Source of the DNA: Parasponia andersonii | Lineage: Eukaryota > Streptophyta > Magnoliopsida > Rosales > Cannabaceae | DNA length: 64,000 nucleotides | Assembly (NCBI GenBank): GCA_002914805.1 | Contig: JXTB01000001.1 | Span: 3,384,844 to 3,448,843, forward strand | Direction of reading: 5' to 3' | In this document: piece by piece, positions 40,201 to 51,548 of the stretch | Layout of the letters: every line of letters starts with the position of its first letter | Position numbering within the stretch: the stretch's first letter is position 1 | Translations under genes and position numbers: made by a program | Notes under the pieces: generated by a model | What the model was told of the DNA's origin: nothing | The model's database searches: none | Seen by the model: the letters and a program-made list of their open reading frames with translations, nothing else

Positions 40201-41159
40201 ACAAATAATCCATGCAATAGACGTTCCCTTCTCCATTCCACCAGATATAAATGCATCACCTGTCCAATAAAATAAAATATTTGACATGCACAGTAAACAG
40301 AGTATCATGTTCTAACTTCCAACAATCAATTTCAGAGCCTACAATCTGTACTTAAAACCCCGGGTCGCGCCCACTTTTCCCCAACAACACCCAATACGTA
40401 AGCCATGGAAACGCATGCTTCTAAAATAAACATAAGTGATTTTCTATCAGACTGGAAAAAATTTTAAAAATATATACATATTCATAATGGAAGATACTTG
40501 GAGTGAAGTATACAAACCAGGAACACGCTTATGCAGCAATTTGGTCTGCTCATCACGAACTACCTGGGGGAATTCTCCAACATATACAGGCTTAATCGGG
40601 TCCATGTCATCTCCTTTCTCGTTCTTACTGACAGTCGGAATTCTACGTAAAATACGTGACAAATTATTCAATAACTATTACATGAACAAAACAAGAATCT
40701 TCTACATCGGATTTACGGGCTACCACTGTGATTCAATGCAACATTCAGAAATTTTCTAGTTAAAACACAAGGCTCATTTAGGCCATTCTCTACTGAAAGA
40801 CAGAATAAGCTAAAGCCCGAGATTCATATACATATTACTCCCACGAATCTGTATATAACTATGAAGACAATGCCAATAAAATACACAATTCACCAACCTT
40901 TTTAGCAAATTAAACTCCATGAACGCATACATTGACATTCAGAACAGAAATGGCGGTGTTACCTAGCGAGAACGGATAGTCGAGGAGCCCAAGGCGCCGG
41001 AGTGCCGGTGCTGGGCCGATTCGGGACTGAATTGTCGGAACTTGAACGGCGATTCTCGGCGAGAGGAGTGACCGGAGAACCGGTCCCTGCGTGCCCTAGA
41101 TTGGGGCCTCTGCGAGTGCGAGAACTCGCATTGGACCTCTTCGTTCCAGGCGAGAACAT
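34241..41159 (-). CDS. NUP133: Nuclear pore complex protein NUP133
   Basis: NUP133 is a scaffold nucleoporin of the Y-shaped (NUP107-160) complex at the nuclear envelope. Eight exons, all GT-AG and in frame: 41159-40963, 40642-40518, 40259-38445, 37785-37064, 36968-36816, 36141-35805, 35354-35293 and 34783-34241, giving 1317 aa, the usual plant length. The start MFSPGTKR and the motif PSTGTPAPWAPRLSVLAR are typical of plant NUP133. Residues about 75-500 form the beta-propeller (for example SIAWIICGSRLFIWSYLS). The rest is alpha-helical (HSLQTILEHGEKLAGMIQLR; VKRIEADLKILKLQ). The last exon is read through to TAG at 34241 (ending EEVSPSPI), but a perfect donor gtaagt lies at 34261-34256, so a short extra exon is possible. 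No breaks are seen. Confidence 0.93.
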
Positions 41160-41227
41160 CTTCTTCTACTTCTCTTCTTGGGCTCAAACTCTTTGAAAAA
41201 TGGAGGGAAATTTTGGGGGTTTTGGGG

Positions 41228-41239
41228 GTTTAGGGTTTT
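41228..41239 (-). promoter_or_regulatory. Telo-box upstream of NUP133
   Basis: On the - strand aaaaaccctaaac lies about 70 bp upstream of the ATG. Telo-boxes (AAACCCTAA) are known promoter elements of plant genes expressed in dividing cells. No TATA box is evident nearby. Confidence 0.55.
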
Positions 41240-42045
41240 TGTTATAAAGCTCTCTGAAAAAATGCGTGCATATGTTTACTGGTCGAGTTTGAAAAATCGA
41301 AACAATCTGGGGAATTATCAGGTGAAACGCATGCCCGTGGGTCTCAGAGTTACCGTTCTATCAAGAAAATGCGACATCACTTAACACTCGGGCCGTTAAT
41401 CGGAGGTTGTCTCTGATGGAACCCACATGAGTAGCACTAGCACACAAAGAAACAAGTATAATGAATTATATTTTTTATAACTTGCATTTTAAGTGTTATT
41501 TCAGTTTATATTTTTAAGTGTTATTTCAATTTATATTTCTAGATTTAAAACTTTGTAATAAATTTATATTTTTTTTGTCAAATATTAATTTTGATCATTC
41601 AGTTTATCAAAATGCCTTTTTAAATTTTACTAATATATATTTTAATATTTAATTTAAATTTAAAATTAATAATTAAAAGGACAAATATTTAAAAAATAGT
41701 TTAAATGCAAAAACCTACAAAAATTAAATATTATTTATAGAAAACTTCATCAATTTTATATAAGTTCTTTTTTGTGTATAAAAAAATTTAATAATTAGTT
41801 ACTAACTAAAATATTAAGTCATAAAATAATATGATAGTTATATAGTATAGTGTCAATTAAGAAAGTTTTACGTGTTAAAATTATATTCGATAAAAAAAGA
41901 CTTAACATTTTAAAACAAGTGTCAACAATTTACGGGATTATAAGGGACACATGGTGAGCTTTTATTTGAGGAGCTTTCTAAAACTTCGACATGCTGATAA
42001 GTGATTTCACAATCATTTAGCACTAAGGACACGATTAGTAGTCAT
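41240..42045. other. Intergenic DNA upstream of NUP133
   Basis: AT-rich, with no gene recognised. It ends at a repeat that was the target of the LTR element at 42211. Confidence 0.5.
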
Positions 42046-42210
42046 ACAATTAATGGAATTAGGATAAGTATCATTAATAGTGGATTAAGTTTTTTTTGTA
42101 TTGCCTATATAAAGGCAAACTATGGCTTGGTAAAGGGGCGGACATTAATAACATATATAATTTTCTCTTTGATTACTGTTTGTACAATTAATGGAATTAG
42201 GATAAGTATC
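42046..42210 (+). repeat. Tandem repeat, period 138 bp, hit by the LTR element
   Basis: The unit starting acaattaatggaattaggat occurs at 42046 and again at 42184. The second unit is cut at 42210 by the LTR element and resumes at 46572. Each unit holds tattgcctatataaaggc and tggcttggtaaagg, resembling an LTR promoter, so it may derive from an older retroelement. Confidence 0.75.
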
Positions 42211-43040
42211 TGTTAGAGCGGTTTTCATCAACTGTCCATGTGTCTCTGAACCACTAGTGTTGTATCCTCCAACTGTCCACGTGTCCTTGCTATCCCAAAG
42301 AGCTTTTGACTTCAGGCAGGATCGGAGAGGCAGGAGTGGCCACCTGCAAAGACTCTCCGATGCTTAAGTCAGATATTTACCCCTGAGATTGAGTAGCAAA
42401 GATTCAGTTTTTCTCTGTATGAGTATGTCTTTTTTCTTGCTTATGAACTTTTAAATGTTTCTTTTTGTATGCGTACATGCCTCTCTTTTGGGGACGCATG
42501 GCTCATATATATATAGTCCTGAGATTGTGAACCACCCGGTTCTCAATCTCAGGACTGAGTACCTTTTTCTTCAAGACTTTTTCCAGGGGTCACGGGCCGA
42601 GATTACCGTGATCCCCCATGCACCACTGTAGCCTAGTTTCTGCTGTCTCCTATGGCTCGAGTCTGTTAGGGGAGAAATTTAGACAAATCGTCGTTCTGTC
42701 AGGACGGCTTACCCCCTGCGCACACCTACTCAAGATCACATTAAATGCTTTGTCTGGGTCTGGAGCTGTGAGTTGCTTTCCATTGTATTCTGGTGGAAGA
42801 CTCTTGGGGCTTCCGACCCCTAACTATTGAGGTAAGAATCGGACTGGGTCGAGTCCATATAGGGTCTGGGATGGGCTCGGCCCTAACCTCGGACAGCCCA
42901 ATGGCCGATGTGGTACCACGTGCGACTCGTGTGACCTTTAGCTAGTCACTCTCGAAATCTGTCAGACGGTGGGCCCCGTTTGTGACCTATTCTGCCACTT
43001 AGTCGTCCACGTGGTGTATGATTTGGGAACGGGTCCCATA
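42211..43040 (-). repeat. Left LTR (3' LTR in element orientation)
   Basis: It matches 45743-46571 over its length with scattered substitutions. It contains an inverted copy (42532-42820) of the interior segment 45416-45709. The inner border at about 43040 is estimated from the other LTR. Confidence 0.8.
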
Positions 43041-43250
43041 ACTGTCCCCATTTCCCTATTTGATGGATTCGTATCTATCAAGTGGGGAAATCGTTTCTCC
43101 GTTCTTCCAATTTGAGGGATACACGTGGCTCCCCCTTGCTGACGTGGAGGCACACCATCCCATGTCACAATTTTTTTTTTAAATTTCGAAGTTCCGACTG
43201 TTCGGTATCCTTTGCTCTCCCCTTGTCCAGAAAAACTCTTCGGCTCCCCC

Positions 43251-45520
43251 CTCTATAAAAGCCGCATTTACGCTCATTTGCTACTTTACTAAAATCTTCA
43301 ACTATTCTAGCCTCGTAAAATCCTAGGGTTTCCGACTTCTCCCTTTCTAGAGACTTTTGCTCTTTCGATCGTATCCAGAACAATGACCTCAAATCAAGAT
43401 CAGGAATTGCACCCCGTCTAGACTCAGAGTTGGATTCGTTGAGGAGACAGCTCTGCCTCCCCAGCGGAGTCACGCTACAAAGGGTTGAGGGCCCAGCGGA
43501 CTGGTATCTGCGTCCCTCTACCCCTGAAGGCTCTATTATTTTGGGAAGAAAACATCTGGAATGGCTGCGATTCCCTCTTCCTCCTCTGATCCACAAATTT
43601 TTCGCTTTGACGGGGATCCACCCTATGCAGTTAAATGCAAACGGGATCATGATTCTGATGAGGCTCTTCGCCCTGTCAGTTCTTTATAACCTGCATATCG
43701 ACCTAGAGGTGGTCTTTTATGCTTACAAACTCACCCTCTTCCCCATAAAGAGTTCCTACCCCACCTTTTACCTTCAACTGCTTCCGGGACGTCATATTTT
43801 CTGGGGCTTGCCGAGGTCAGATAAGCAATGGGACTCCCACTCTAGGCTATACGCCATTGGAGGGGCGTGGTGCTCCCCTTAGGTGAATGGAGAGCATTTC
43901 TAAATTTTCTCAGTTTTCTTGCAGAGTAAGTGCTAGGTCGTGATTTTCAGGTCTGTGTTCTCCTCGTCTATTATTGCTCACGTTATTTTATCTTGTGCAG
44001 TCTCTGTAGAAGAAAACATGTTCGAGCCGCATTTGTCAGCGGGGCAGCTCAAAGGCCTGGAAGGGATCGTCATCTTCGGATCTCCTGGGGACTGTCGACA
44101 CATCCAGGCCACCCTTAACCCCCAGGGGATGAATATGATGCCCAGGATGGTCTCATACCTTCCTTTCCCTCTGGACACCTGGGTCATCACAAAGCACCTA
44201 CGGAGTCGACTTGATGCCTCTGCCCTGAACTGATTTCGTCGGGACGAGCACGATCGCATCGCTATGGTGGGTCGTCAGGTTACGGCTTCAAGCTAGTTGG
44301 TAGGCTCCAACGACTTGGTGGTGCCGACTAGCCACGAGCTCGAGGAGGCTGTGAGGTTTGTAGTCGAAGAGTGCGTCAGGCTCCGTAGGGAGGAAGCCAC
44401 CGCCCCTAAGAGGGCTAGAAGTGGGTTCATTTCTGCATCCTTGAGCTTCGTCGGTCGGGTTATGGCCGTGATCTAAATATGTTGCCTGTTCTTTACAGGT
44501 TCTGAGACGGGCCCATCGGCAGACCCTTCCCCCGTCAAGGGGGGAACCGCTGGGCATAAGGCTCACCCCAAGGCAACCACTGGCCGTCATCTCGTGGTGC
44601 CTTCAGAAGATGAAGTGCCCGCGGTCCCCCGCTCCGATGCAGGCGAACCTTCGTCCGGGGAAACGTCGGCCACACGGGCTGCATATGGCGAGGGGATGCC
44701 CCTGAGTCTACCCGGGGGGTTTGATGCACCAACCTCGTCCACCCCTGACTCCGGTTCGAAGTCAGATGCTGCTTGCCTCGGTAGGGAGATCGTCGAGCTC
44801 AGTGGGGGGCTACGAGGTTGAAATCTCGGCTGTCTTCCCCTCCTCCGGTCCCAATAAAGCGGCGCCACGAGGTTGGCTCATCCAAAGAAGAAGAGGGCCG
44901 GGCGGAAAAGAGAGGCAGGGTTGCACCCTCGTCTAACAGTGATGACGACGGTGCCACGCTGACCCTTCTGAGGAGAAGAAGGTCCTTGCGCAGCAGCCCG
45001 TCAAGAGGGGACGCAACACCTCCCGCCGTCGCCGACGGCACTCTCGGTGGCACCCAGCTTTCCTCCGTCCCTGCTACTGCTGCTTCGGGGGTGTGCCCAG
45101 TCGAGGGGGAGGGTGCCCTCGTAGTTGGCAGGGTGGAGCCATGTTCTACGGGTGCGGAAAACGCCCAAAAAGAGAGTCCAACCACAGGACCCAAGCTGGA
45201 GGCGCTCTCGTTGGAGAATGTCGAGCTCGTCGCTAGCCGTACCTTCATGCAGGTTTGGCTCGCCTGGTTTCCTCTATACTTCTCAGCATCTTTGTTAGGC
45301 ACTGACTCTTTTTTTTCTATTTATCTTACAGCTAGACATCATCCGGTCTTTCTATTCCTCTCGCGTCAAGGCCCTGACGGAGGAGCTGGCCCAGTCCAAT
45401 TCTTACCTCGACAGGTGGGGGTCAGAAGCCCCAAGGGTCTTCCACCAGAATACAATGGAAAGTAAGTCACAGCTTCAGACCCAGACAGGGGTAAGTGGCA
45501 AGCAGTCTTGAGTAGGTGTA
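43251..45520 (+). pseudogene. Transposase_28-like antisense ORF of the LTR element
   Basis: A TATA box ctctataaaagccgc (43251-43265) precedes an ATG at 43383. Coding pieces are a first exon, open at 43430-43882, with EWLRFPLPPLIHKFFALTGI and MQLNANGIMILM (the putative gypsy-type transposon domain). A second starts after ttgtgcag (44000) with VEENMFEPHLSAGQLKGLEG. A third starts near 44500 with GSETGPSADPSPVKGG and is low-complexity and charged. A last one after ttacag (45330) has LDIIRSFYSSRVKALTEELA and ends WGSEAPRVFHQNTMESK. A stop after MTSNQDQELHPV, frameshifts near 44820 and an internal stop (44231-44233) show decay. The function of this family is unknown. Confidence 0.65.
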
Positions 45521-46354
45521 CGCAGGGGCAAGCCGTCTTGACAGAACGGCGATTTGTCCAAATCTCGCCCCTGACAGACTCGAGCCATAGGAGACGGCAG
45601 ATACTAGGCTACAACGGTGCAGGGGGGATCACGGTAATCTCGGCCCGTGACCCCTGGAAAAAGTCTTGAGGAAAAAAGATACTCAGTCCTGAGATTGAGA
45701 ACCGGGTGGTCGTGGGTTCGTTTCCCACAAATAGCGCCAAACTGTTGATGCGATTTTTACCAACTATCCACGTGTCTCTGAACCACTAGTATTGTATCCT
45801 CCAACTGTCCACGTGTCCTTACTATCCCAAAGAGCTTTTGACTTCAGGCAGGGTCGGAGAGGCGGGGATGGCCACCTGTAAAGACTCTCCGATGCTTAAG
45901 TCAGATATTTACCCCTGAGATTGAGTAGCAAAGATTCAGTTTTTCTCTGTATGAGTATGTCTTTTTTCTTGCTTATGAACTTTTAAATGTTTCTTTTTGT
46001 ATGTGTACATGCCTCTCTTTTGGGGATGCATGGCTCATATATATATAGTCCTAAGATTGTGAACCACCTAGTTCTCAATCTCAGGACTGAGTACCTTTTT
46101 CTTCAAGATTTTTTCCAGGGGTCACGGGCCGAGATTACCGTGATCCCCCATGCACCACTGTAGCCTAGTTTCCGTTGTCTCCTATGGCTCGAGTCTTTCA
46201 GGGGCGAGATTTAGACAAATCGCCGTTCTGTCAGGACGGCTTGCCCCCTACGCACACCTACTCAAGATCGCATTAAATGTTCTGTTTGGGTCTGGAGCTG
46301 TGAGTTGCTTTCCATTGTATTCTAGTGGAAGACTCTTGGGGATTCCGACCCCCA
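45416..46354. repeat. Long inverted repeat between interior and right LTR
   Basis: The arm 45416-45709 is the reverse complement, with few mismatches, of 46064-46354; the spacer is about 354 bp. Examples are gggggatcacggtaatctcg in the left arm and cgagattaccgtgatccccc in the right arm. The same arm is also inverted relative to the left LTR (42532-42820). Confidence 0.9.
45700..45742 (-). other. tRNA-complementary primer-binding region
   Basis: On the + strand the DNA reads like the 3' half of a tRNA. It has a T-arm gtgggttcgtttcccac with a B-box-like ggttcgtttcc, then an acceptor strand ending gcgcca, directly next to the LTR. On the - strand it is therefore a primer-binding site that is unusually long. 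Confidence 0.65.
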
Positions 46355-46571
46355 TCTGTTGAGGTAGAATCGGACTGGGCTGAGTCCATCCAGGGTCTGG
46401 GATGGGCTCGGCCCTAACCTTGGACAGTCTAATGGCCGATGTGGTACCATGTGCGACTCACGTGGCTTTTAACTAGTCACTCTCGACACCTGTCAGACGG
46501 TGGACCCTGTTTGTGACATGTTCTGCTATTTAGTCGTCCACGTGGTGTATGATTTATGAACGGGTTGCACA
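45743..46571 (-). repeat. Right LTR (5' LTR in element orientation)
   Basis: Starts tgttgatgcg and ends gggttgcaca on the + strand. On the - strand a TATA-like tatatatatatgagcc lies at 46034-46050, placing the inverted-repeat arm in U3. Confidence 0.8.
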
Positions 46572-46682
46572 GTATTATTAATAGTGGATTAAGTTTTTTT
46601 TGTATTGCCTGTATAAAGGCAAACTATGGCTTGGTAAAGGAGCAGACATTAATAACATATATAATTTTCTCTTTAATTACTG
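46572..46682 (+). repeat. Resumed second unit of the 138 bp tandem repeat
   Basis: Continues the unit cut at 42210 (attaatagtggattaag, tattgcctgtataaaggc). Confidence 0.75.
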
Positions 46683-47044
46683 TTTGCCATTAATAAGTGC
46701 CATTGTCTCTATTTCCCATTTTCCTCTCTCTATATTCCTTTTTCTTTTTCTTTCTTTCTTCCCTAAATTTTTCTTCTAAATAAAGCCAACACCTTTATTA
46801 AATTTCTTCGTCCTTTTATCCCGAAAGCCCAATACTTCATTTAATTTCTTTTGTCTCGTCTCTTTACATTATTCTAAATAAGGCAAACTTTCTTGCCGAA
46901 TCCATTTCCTCCTCGGATACTTTTTCCTAATTTTGGTTATTGCCTAGTCATGATAGATCTATAATATCAAAATCAACTTCATAAATCCCACCATGCAATC
47001 TATAAATTTATCCATATTCATACATATACTCGACACACATATTT
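46683..47044. other. Pyrimidine-rich non-coding DNA
   Basis: CT-rich leader-like sequence downstream of the tandem repeat, perhaps the rest of an old LTR. No gene is seen. Confidence 0.4.
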
Positions 47045-49865
47045 ATTGTAAAATCCGGTTTAAACAAAGGGCAAAAGACTAATTTTCTTTAAGTAATGGC
47101 ATTTTGATGATTTTAAAATTTTGGATTATTTAATTAAAATATCTGAAATATTTAAATTAAAGTATTTAAGATGAATCTGGATAAAATAAAATTTAGGTGC
47201 ATTGGGATTAAGTTGTAAAGAAAGTTTTAAAGCAGAGATGAAAATGAAATTTTTGAGGGCAAGAATGAAATAAATTCTTTAAAACTGGGCAAGAGTTGAA
47301 TTTTTAAAGCAGTACCCATCTAATCTGGAGTTGACACGTGGCCATTAACTTTTTCTTTTGCCCATAAATCCCTCATTTCCTTCTTCCTTTCTCTCTCAAG
47401 TCCCCGATGCCCTTCTCTCCCTTTCTCTCGATTTGTCCCAGAAATCCGGCCACCATGGCATCCTCCGACCACGTGCTCCGGCCAAGCGGCTCCTCGTCGA
47501 CCGACGACCCAGCGCCGGTGCTAGCTGCCCAGGTGGGCTGGAAACCGCTCGAAACCGCGGCAGTTCGCGTCGAGGAAACACCACTTCCGCCGCCCAACGC
47601 CGCCTTCAGCTGCTCCCTCCAACTCGGAACTCCTCCAAACGGCGAACCCAGTGAATCTTAACTTTGAACTACCGATGACCTCTCCCCGGTGAGTTTTTGA
47701 TGTTTTGACCGATTTTTTTTAAAAAAATTTAGTTTAAATTTGTTTGTATATATTTTAAGTAATATATGATTTGTTTGTCATAATTAGCAAAATTCTTGGA
47801 GGATTTAACTTATAGGAATGTGATAGTTTCTATGGAATTGAAATCCCGATTGTTAGAAAATGGTATTTTACAATTATCTTCATAAAGTGGTATTTTAGTA
47901 AATATTTTTGTAAACATGATTTTTGAATAGAAAATGTTGTAATTTTCTAAATATTTCAAAAATGATATTTTTGCAATTATTTCTGTAAGATAATTAATTA
48001 AGTCCTATAAATTATATGATATAAAAGAGGATTTGAAACAAGATTAAATATGATTACTTCTTATTACAATGATAATCGGAAGCATATTAATTTTTGAATC
48101 AAAAAATATTGGCATTTTTTTGAATACTTTCAAAAAGTGGTATTTTTGTAACTTTTGTATTTTTAAGCCCATTTAATGCTCGAAACCTCAAAACTGAATT
48201 TTGATTTCGAATTTGGACTTAGTGAGGTCAAGAGACAAATTTTGATATAAAATATCACTATATCTTAAAATGGCATGAAAATCGAGAAAATTGCTCGTGA
48301 ATAGTGCCATGAGGCCGGATCCATCACTAGGATCTACTTTTGGCAAATTATATGTCCAACCTGATGTTTTGGGGTGCTCTAAATTTAGTAGTGTAGTCCG
48401 TTCCACGATTTGAAGCTCAAATTGAAAATCGAGTTTTCAAACCTATCAATCATATATTCGAAAACGACACCCGACCCTCATAACGACACAAAACGTTCTC
48501 TATAGCACCATAACATTATTTGAATACTTGATTGAGGTAGGAAATTCAATTGCCTTGTTTTCTCTTATTTTTCATAAAAATTGGAATTTATTGTGAAAAG
48601 TGAATTTTCGTGATTTTATTAAATTAAACTGTTTGAATAATTATTTTAGTGAATTGTGGATTTGTGAAATATTATGGATTGCTCTGGATATTTTACGTGT
48701 GATTTTATATAAGCTTTATACTTGGAATTTGATTAAACCGTTGGAACTATACTTGGATTTTAAAGTGTAAAATGGATTTATTTAAAAATCAGAGTATGTT
48801 TAGAATATTATTGCATGGTTATTTATACTGCTTATTGTATTGCACATACCATAGGATCATACATGAGATCCATCTTAGGCATCGCAGTATTTAGTTGGCA
48901 GTAATTGTTTTTGCCCTCGATGAGAGCTACAAACCTGCGCGGGGTTTCTGATTCCCCCATTAGGTAGTTGTAGGCATTTAGTTGCCCCTTTGGTTTGGTA
49001 AGCTTAGACACATAAGTGTCCCTCCGATTTTTTGAGATTAGGTATCAGGCAGAGAGTACTCTGTACATGTAATACGAGATACTTTGGTTCGTGATGAGAG
49101 GAAGTGAGCTCATAGGATTGTTTGATTTATGATATGTGCACTATATATTATTTACCTGATTTCTCTCTACTAATTTTGAATATGATTTCTGTCGATGATT
49201 TTAATTGGCTTTTGATTTATTATATTGTAAACTGTTTTCAGAACAACTAACTTTGCATGGAATTTATAAATAAATATTTTTTTTTCAAAAAGATAATTGG
49301 GTATCCTACTGGACATTTCATGCTCATCCCCCTACTTTTCCCACTTTCAAGTGTATATCTAATTAAGGTAGTAATCTCGATGATCAGATGAGTTGCATAG
49401 CTTGTACAGACAGTTCTTCTCTGAATCTTCAGTAGGTGTTCATACTCTGTTGTCATTTTTTCTTTGTTCAGTTATTTAGCCAAGATTAGTAGGTGATGTA
49501 TTAGAATGATTTTTCTATAAAATTTAGTACTTAGAAATATAAATGATTTATGTAAATCAATTAGACTTTAGATTTAAGTTTTAAATAGACTCGTTTTACC
49601 AAAATTTGTGAATTAACTAAGGTTCCTAAATTAATTAATTAGATTTTTTTAAAAAAAAAACTTAAAATGAAGAATTTCTTCGAATTTAGAATTAGTAGAT
49701 AATATTATGATTATCAAATTTATCCAAATCTTGAATTTTACTTATTTTAAGTGCTAAAACATAAATTTCAATACTTGATTTTTCTAAAAAGTTGAAAATT
49801 ACTGTTTATCACTATTTTCACTTAAAATTACTAAAAATTACAGTTTTAAATTTCCGATCGTGACA
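47045..49865 (+). mobile_element. Solo-LTR-like element 3, left end truncated
   Basis: The right end gatcgtgaca matches element 1. Shared blocks in order are tgtaaaatcc, a TATA-like cccataaatccctc with a CT-rich leader (47361-47405), a GC-rich open frame (47407-47661), gaggtcaagagacaaatttt (48220-48239), gtccctccga and caggcagagagtactc (49018-49062), gatgagaggaagtgagctca, and ctcatccccctacttttccc. The open frame (about 84 aa) starts MPFSPFLSICPRN and has no recognised domain. Confidence 0.55.
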
Positions 49866-51048
49866 TTTATACTGTATTAGTATATATCATAAGATAAAGT
49901 ATCATTATTATTATTTATACGTGTATATATATCCACGATAATATCATCCATATTATACATATATATATATCGCATTAATATTATTATTATTATTTAGATT
50001 TTGGAATACTGAGTTACTCACCCAATGTCAACAAACTCTATATTGTACTAACGTAATTACTAACATTTAAATTCTGCAATTTAAGTTCTTCTAGATCTGT
50101 GGAGTGACTCCTACCTTATCTTCTGTACTTTAATTCATGCAGATCCATAAAGTTAAGTTGTTTATTCAGATGAGTTGGGTAATGTGACTGCATTATATGC
50201 AACCCCCTCATATTAAATTCAACAATTTAAATTCCAGTCATTTAATATTAATATACTAATCTAGCAAGATTTTAACAGTCTAGTATGTGGTATTAGATTG
50301 TGGCCCACAACTCTTATTATAATTAATTGTTATTATTTTTAATTTTCTTTTGCCAAAAAAGCACCATTCTCCCAAGCAAGTTTTAAATTTGATTTCTTCT
50401 AAAATACATATATTTAAACATTTAAGGGTAATTTAGTAAACATAATGGTAAAAATTGGTATTTGACTAAGATAATGTATAGATTTATTACAAATTCTAAA
50501 TGTGAAGGAATATTCGAACGTCTTAATTTTTTCTTAGATACCTAATATCGTACTTAAGTTCCTAGCATTTGATATTATAATAAGATTAAATTTGTGATAG
50601 TAAAGAGTACATAAGCTTAATCCTAACCATTATCATGAAAGTATGACTATGCTCCTCTTTTGAAGTTAAGTTTTGTTGATGCATCCCAAATCTTTTTTGA
50701 AATATTTTAAGGGTGTCCTACCTTGCTTGTAAAACTCACTTGACCTACTCAATAAATTTTTGGCTAATGTTATGGTAGAATACTTTCTTTTTAGTCTAAC
50801 TAGTGTATGTATAGCTCTGAATTGAGTGATTTTTAGTCTCATCAGTAGAGCGCACAATGAGTTTATAGTCTCATCCTAGACTTATAAGCTTTAATATATA
50901 TATATTTTTTAATGTGAAAGTTGTGCTAAAGTAAAGAATATATGTACAATTTTCTTTTAAAATTTTGATATCAGTAATCCATTATTTTTCTCCTAGAACA
51001 TATTTCAATTATGTACTAGCTAGATTTGTGTTTTCATCAAAAATCTGT
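49866..51048. other. AT-rich intergenic DNA
   Basis: No gene recognised. ATT-type microsatellite near 49899-49995. Confidence 0.5.
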
Positions 51049-51480
51049 TACAGGTTGGGGACTCATTCTTCTCCTCCTTCAAATTCCAATTTGAATTACT
51101 CATGGAGAAATCTCAAATAAACAATAGAATAAGATCCATGTTGCATCATATCGGATTCCTTAGTTCGGGACATAAAAACATTGTCAATCAATCATTATCA
51201 AATGGGTTGCAATTTTTTTTGTCCGTAAGTATCTCACAAGAGTGCCTTCTACTTTTTCTAATAGGCCATGAACCATGTAAGAATCGTTCTCAACAGGTCC
51301 ATAAGAATTTATTCCCTTTTTCCCATTAAGTTCAGATAGAAACCAAAGGTCTTGAGTGACCAATCTGGCAGATTAACTCAAAAAGATCAGAAAGTACGGT
51401 TATTTCTTTTCATACTCGTTCCAAGTTTTAAGAACTATTTGTACAAATAAGAATCCCTTTTGCTGTATGATTTCTTCTTC
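51049..51480 (-). pseudogene. ycf2: Nuclear insert of chloroplast DNA: ycf2 fragment
   Basis: Read on the - strand in shifting frames it gives [56 protein letters not shown] and RFLHE with LEFEGGEE. These follow in the order of the chloroplast Ycf2 protein (AQDLW..., VENDS.LVHGLLEVEGALV, PEPRNPLDMMQNGSCSI, RFLYEKYESEFEEGE). Stops and frameshifts, and the nuclear repeat surroundings, point to an old plastid-to-nucleus transfer. Confidence 0.8.
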
Positions 51481-51548
51481 ATATAGATTGATATAGAATC
51501 AATAAAGCAATCTTCTTCATATAGATTGATATAGAATCAATAAAGCAA
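51473..51548. repeat. Tandem duplication of 38 bp
   Basis: The unit tcttcttcatatagattgat continuing to aataaagcaa occurs twice without change. Confidence 0.9.

Larger units (their letters stand above)
42211..46571 (-). mobile_element. LTR retrotransposon derivative (Tat-like, gag-pol deleted) carrying an antisense ORF
   Basis: This is a 4361 bp element with LTRs at 42211-43040 and 45743-46571. It is flanked by gtatc and gtatt (5 bp duplication, one mismatch), and the uninterrupted sequence gtatcattaatagtgg is visible at 42067-42082. The primer-binding site lies beside the right LTR and reads on the - strand as tttggcgctatttgtggga, complementary to a tRNA 3' half. Retrotransposon orientation is therefore minus. 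No gag or pol is left. The interior codes on the + strand for a Transposase_28-like protein. Antisense ORFs of this type are known in Tat-lineage elements such as Grande and RIRE2, which supports the lineage call. Confidence 0.8.

Noticed and set aside
43165..43650. Open frame of 161 codons on the - strand of the LTR element
   Set aside because: It overlaps the + strand promoter and first exon of the antisense ORF and shows no gag, pol or other motif.
44288..45302. Open frames on the - strand inside the LTR element
   Set aside because: GC-rich low-complexity sequence opens several frames; only the + strand frames show the Transposase_28-like wording.
45700..45742. A real tRNA gene
   Set aside because: Only the 3' half is tRNA-like; no D-arm or A box fits upstream, and the position beside the LTR fits a primer-binding site.
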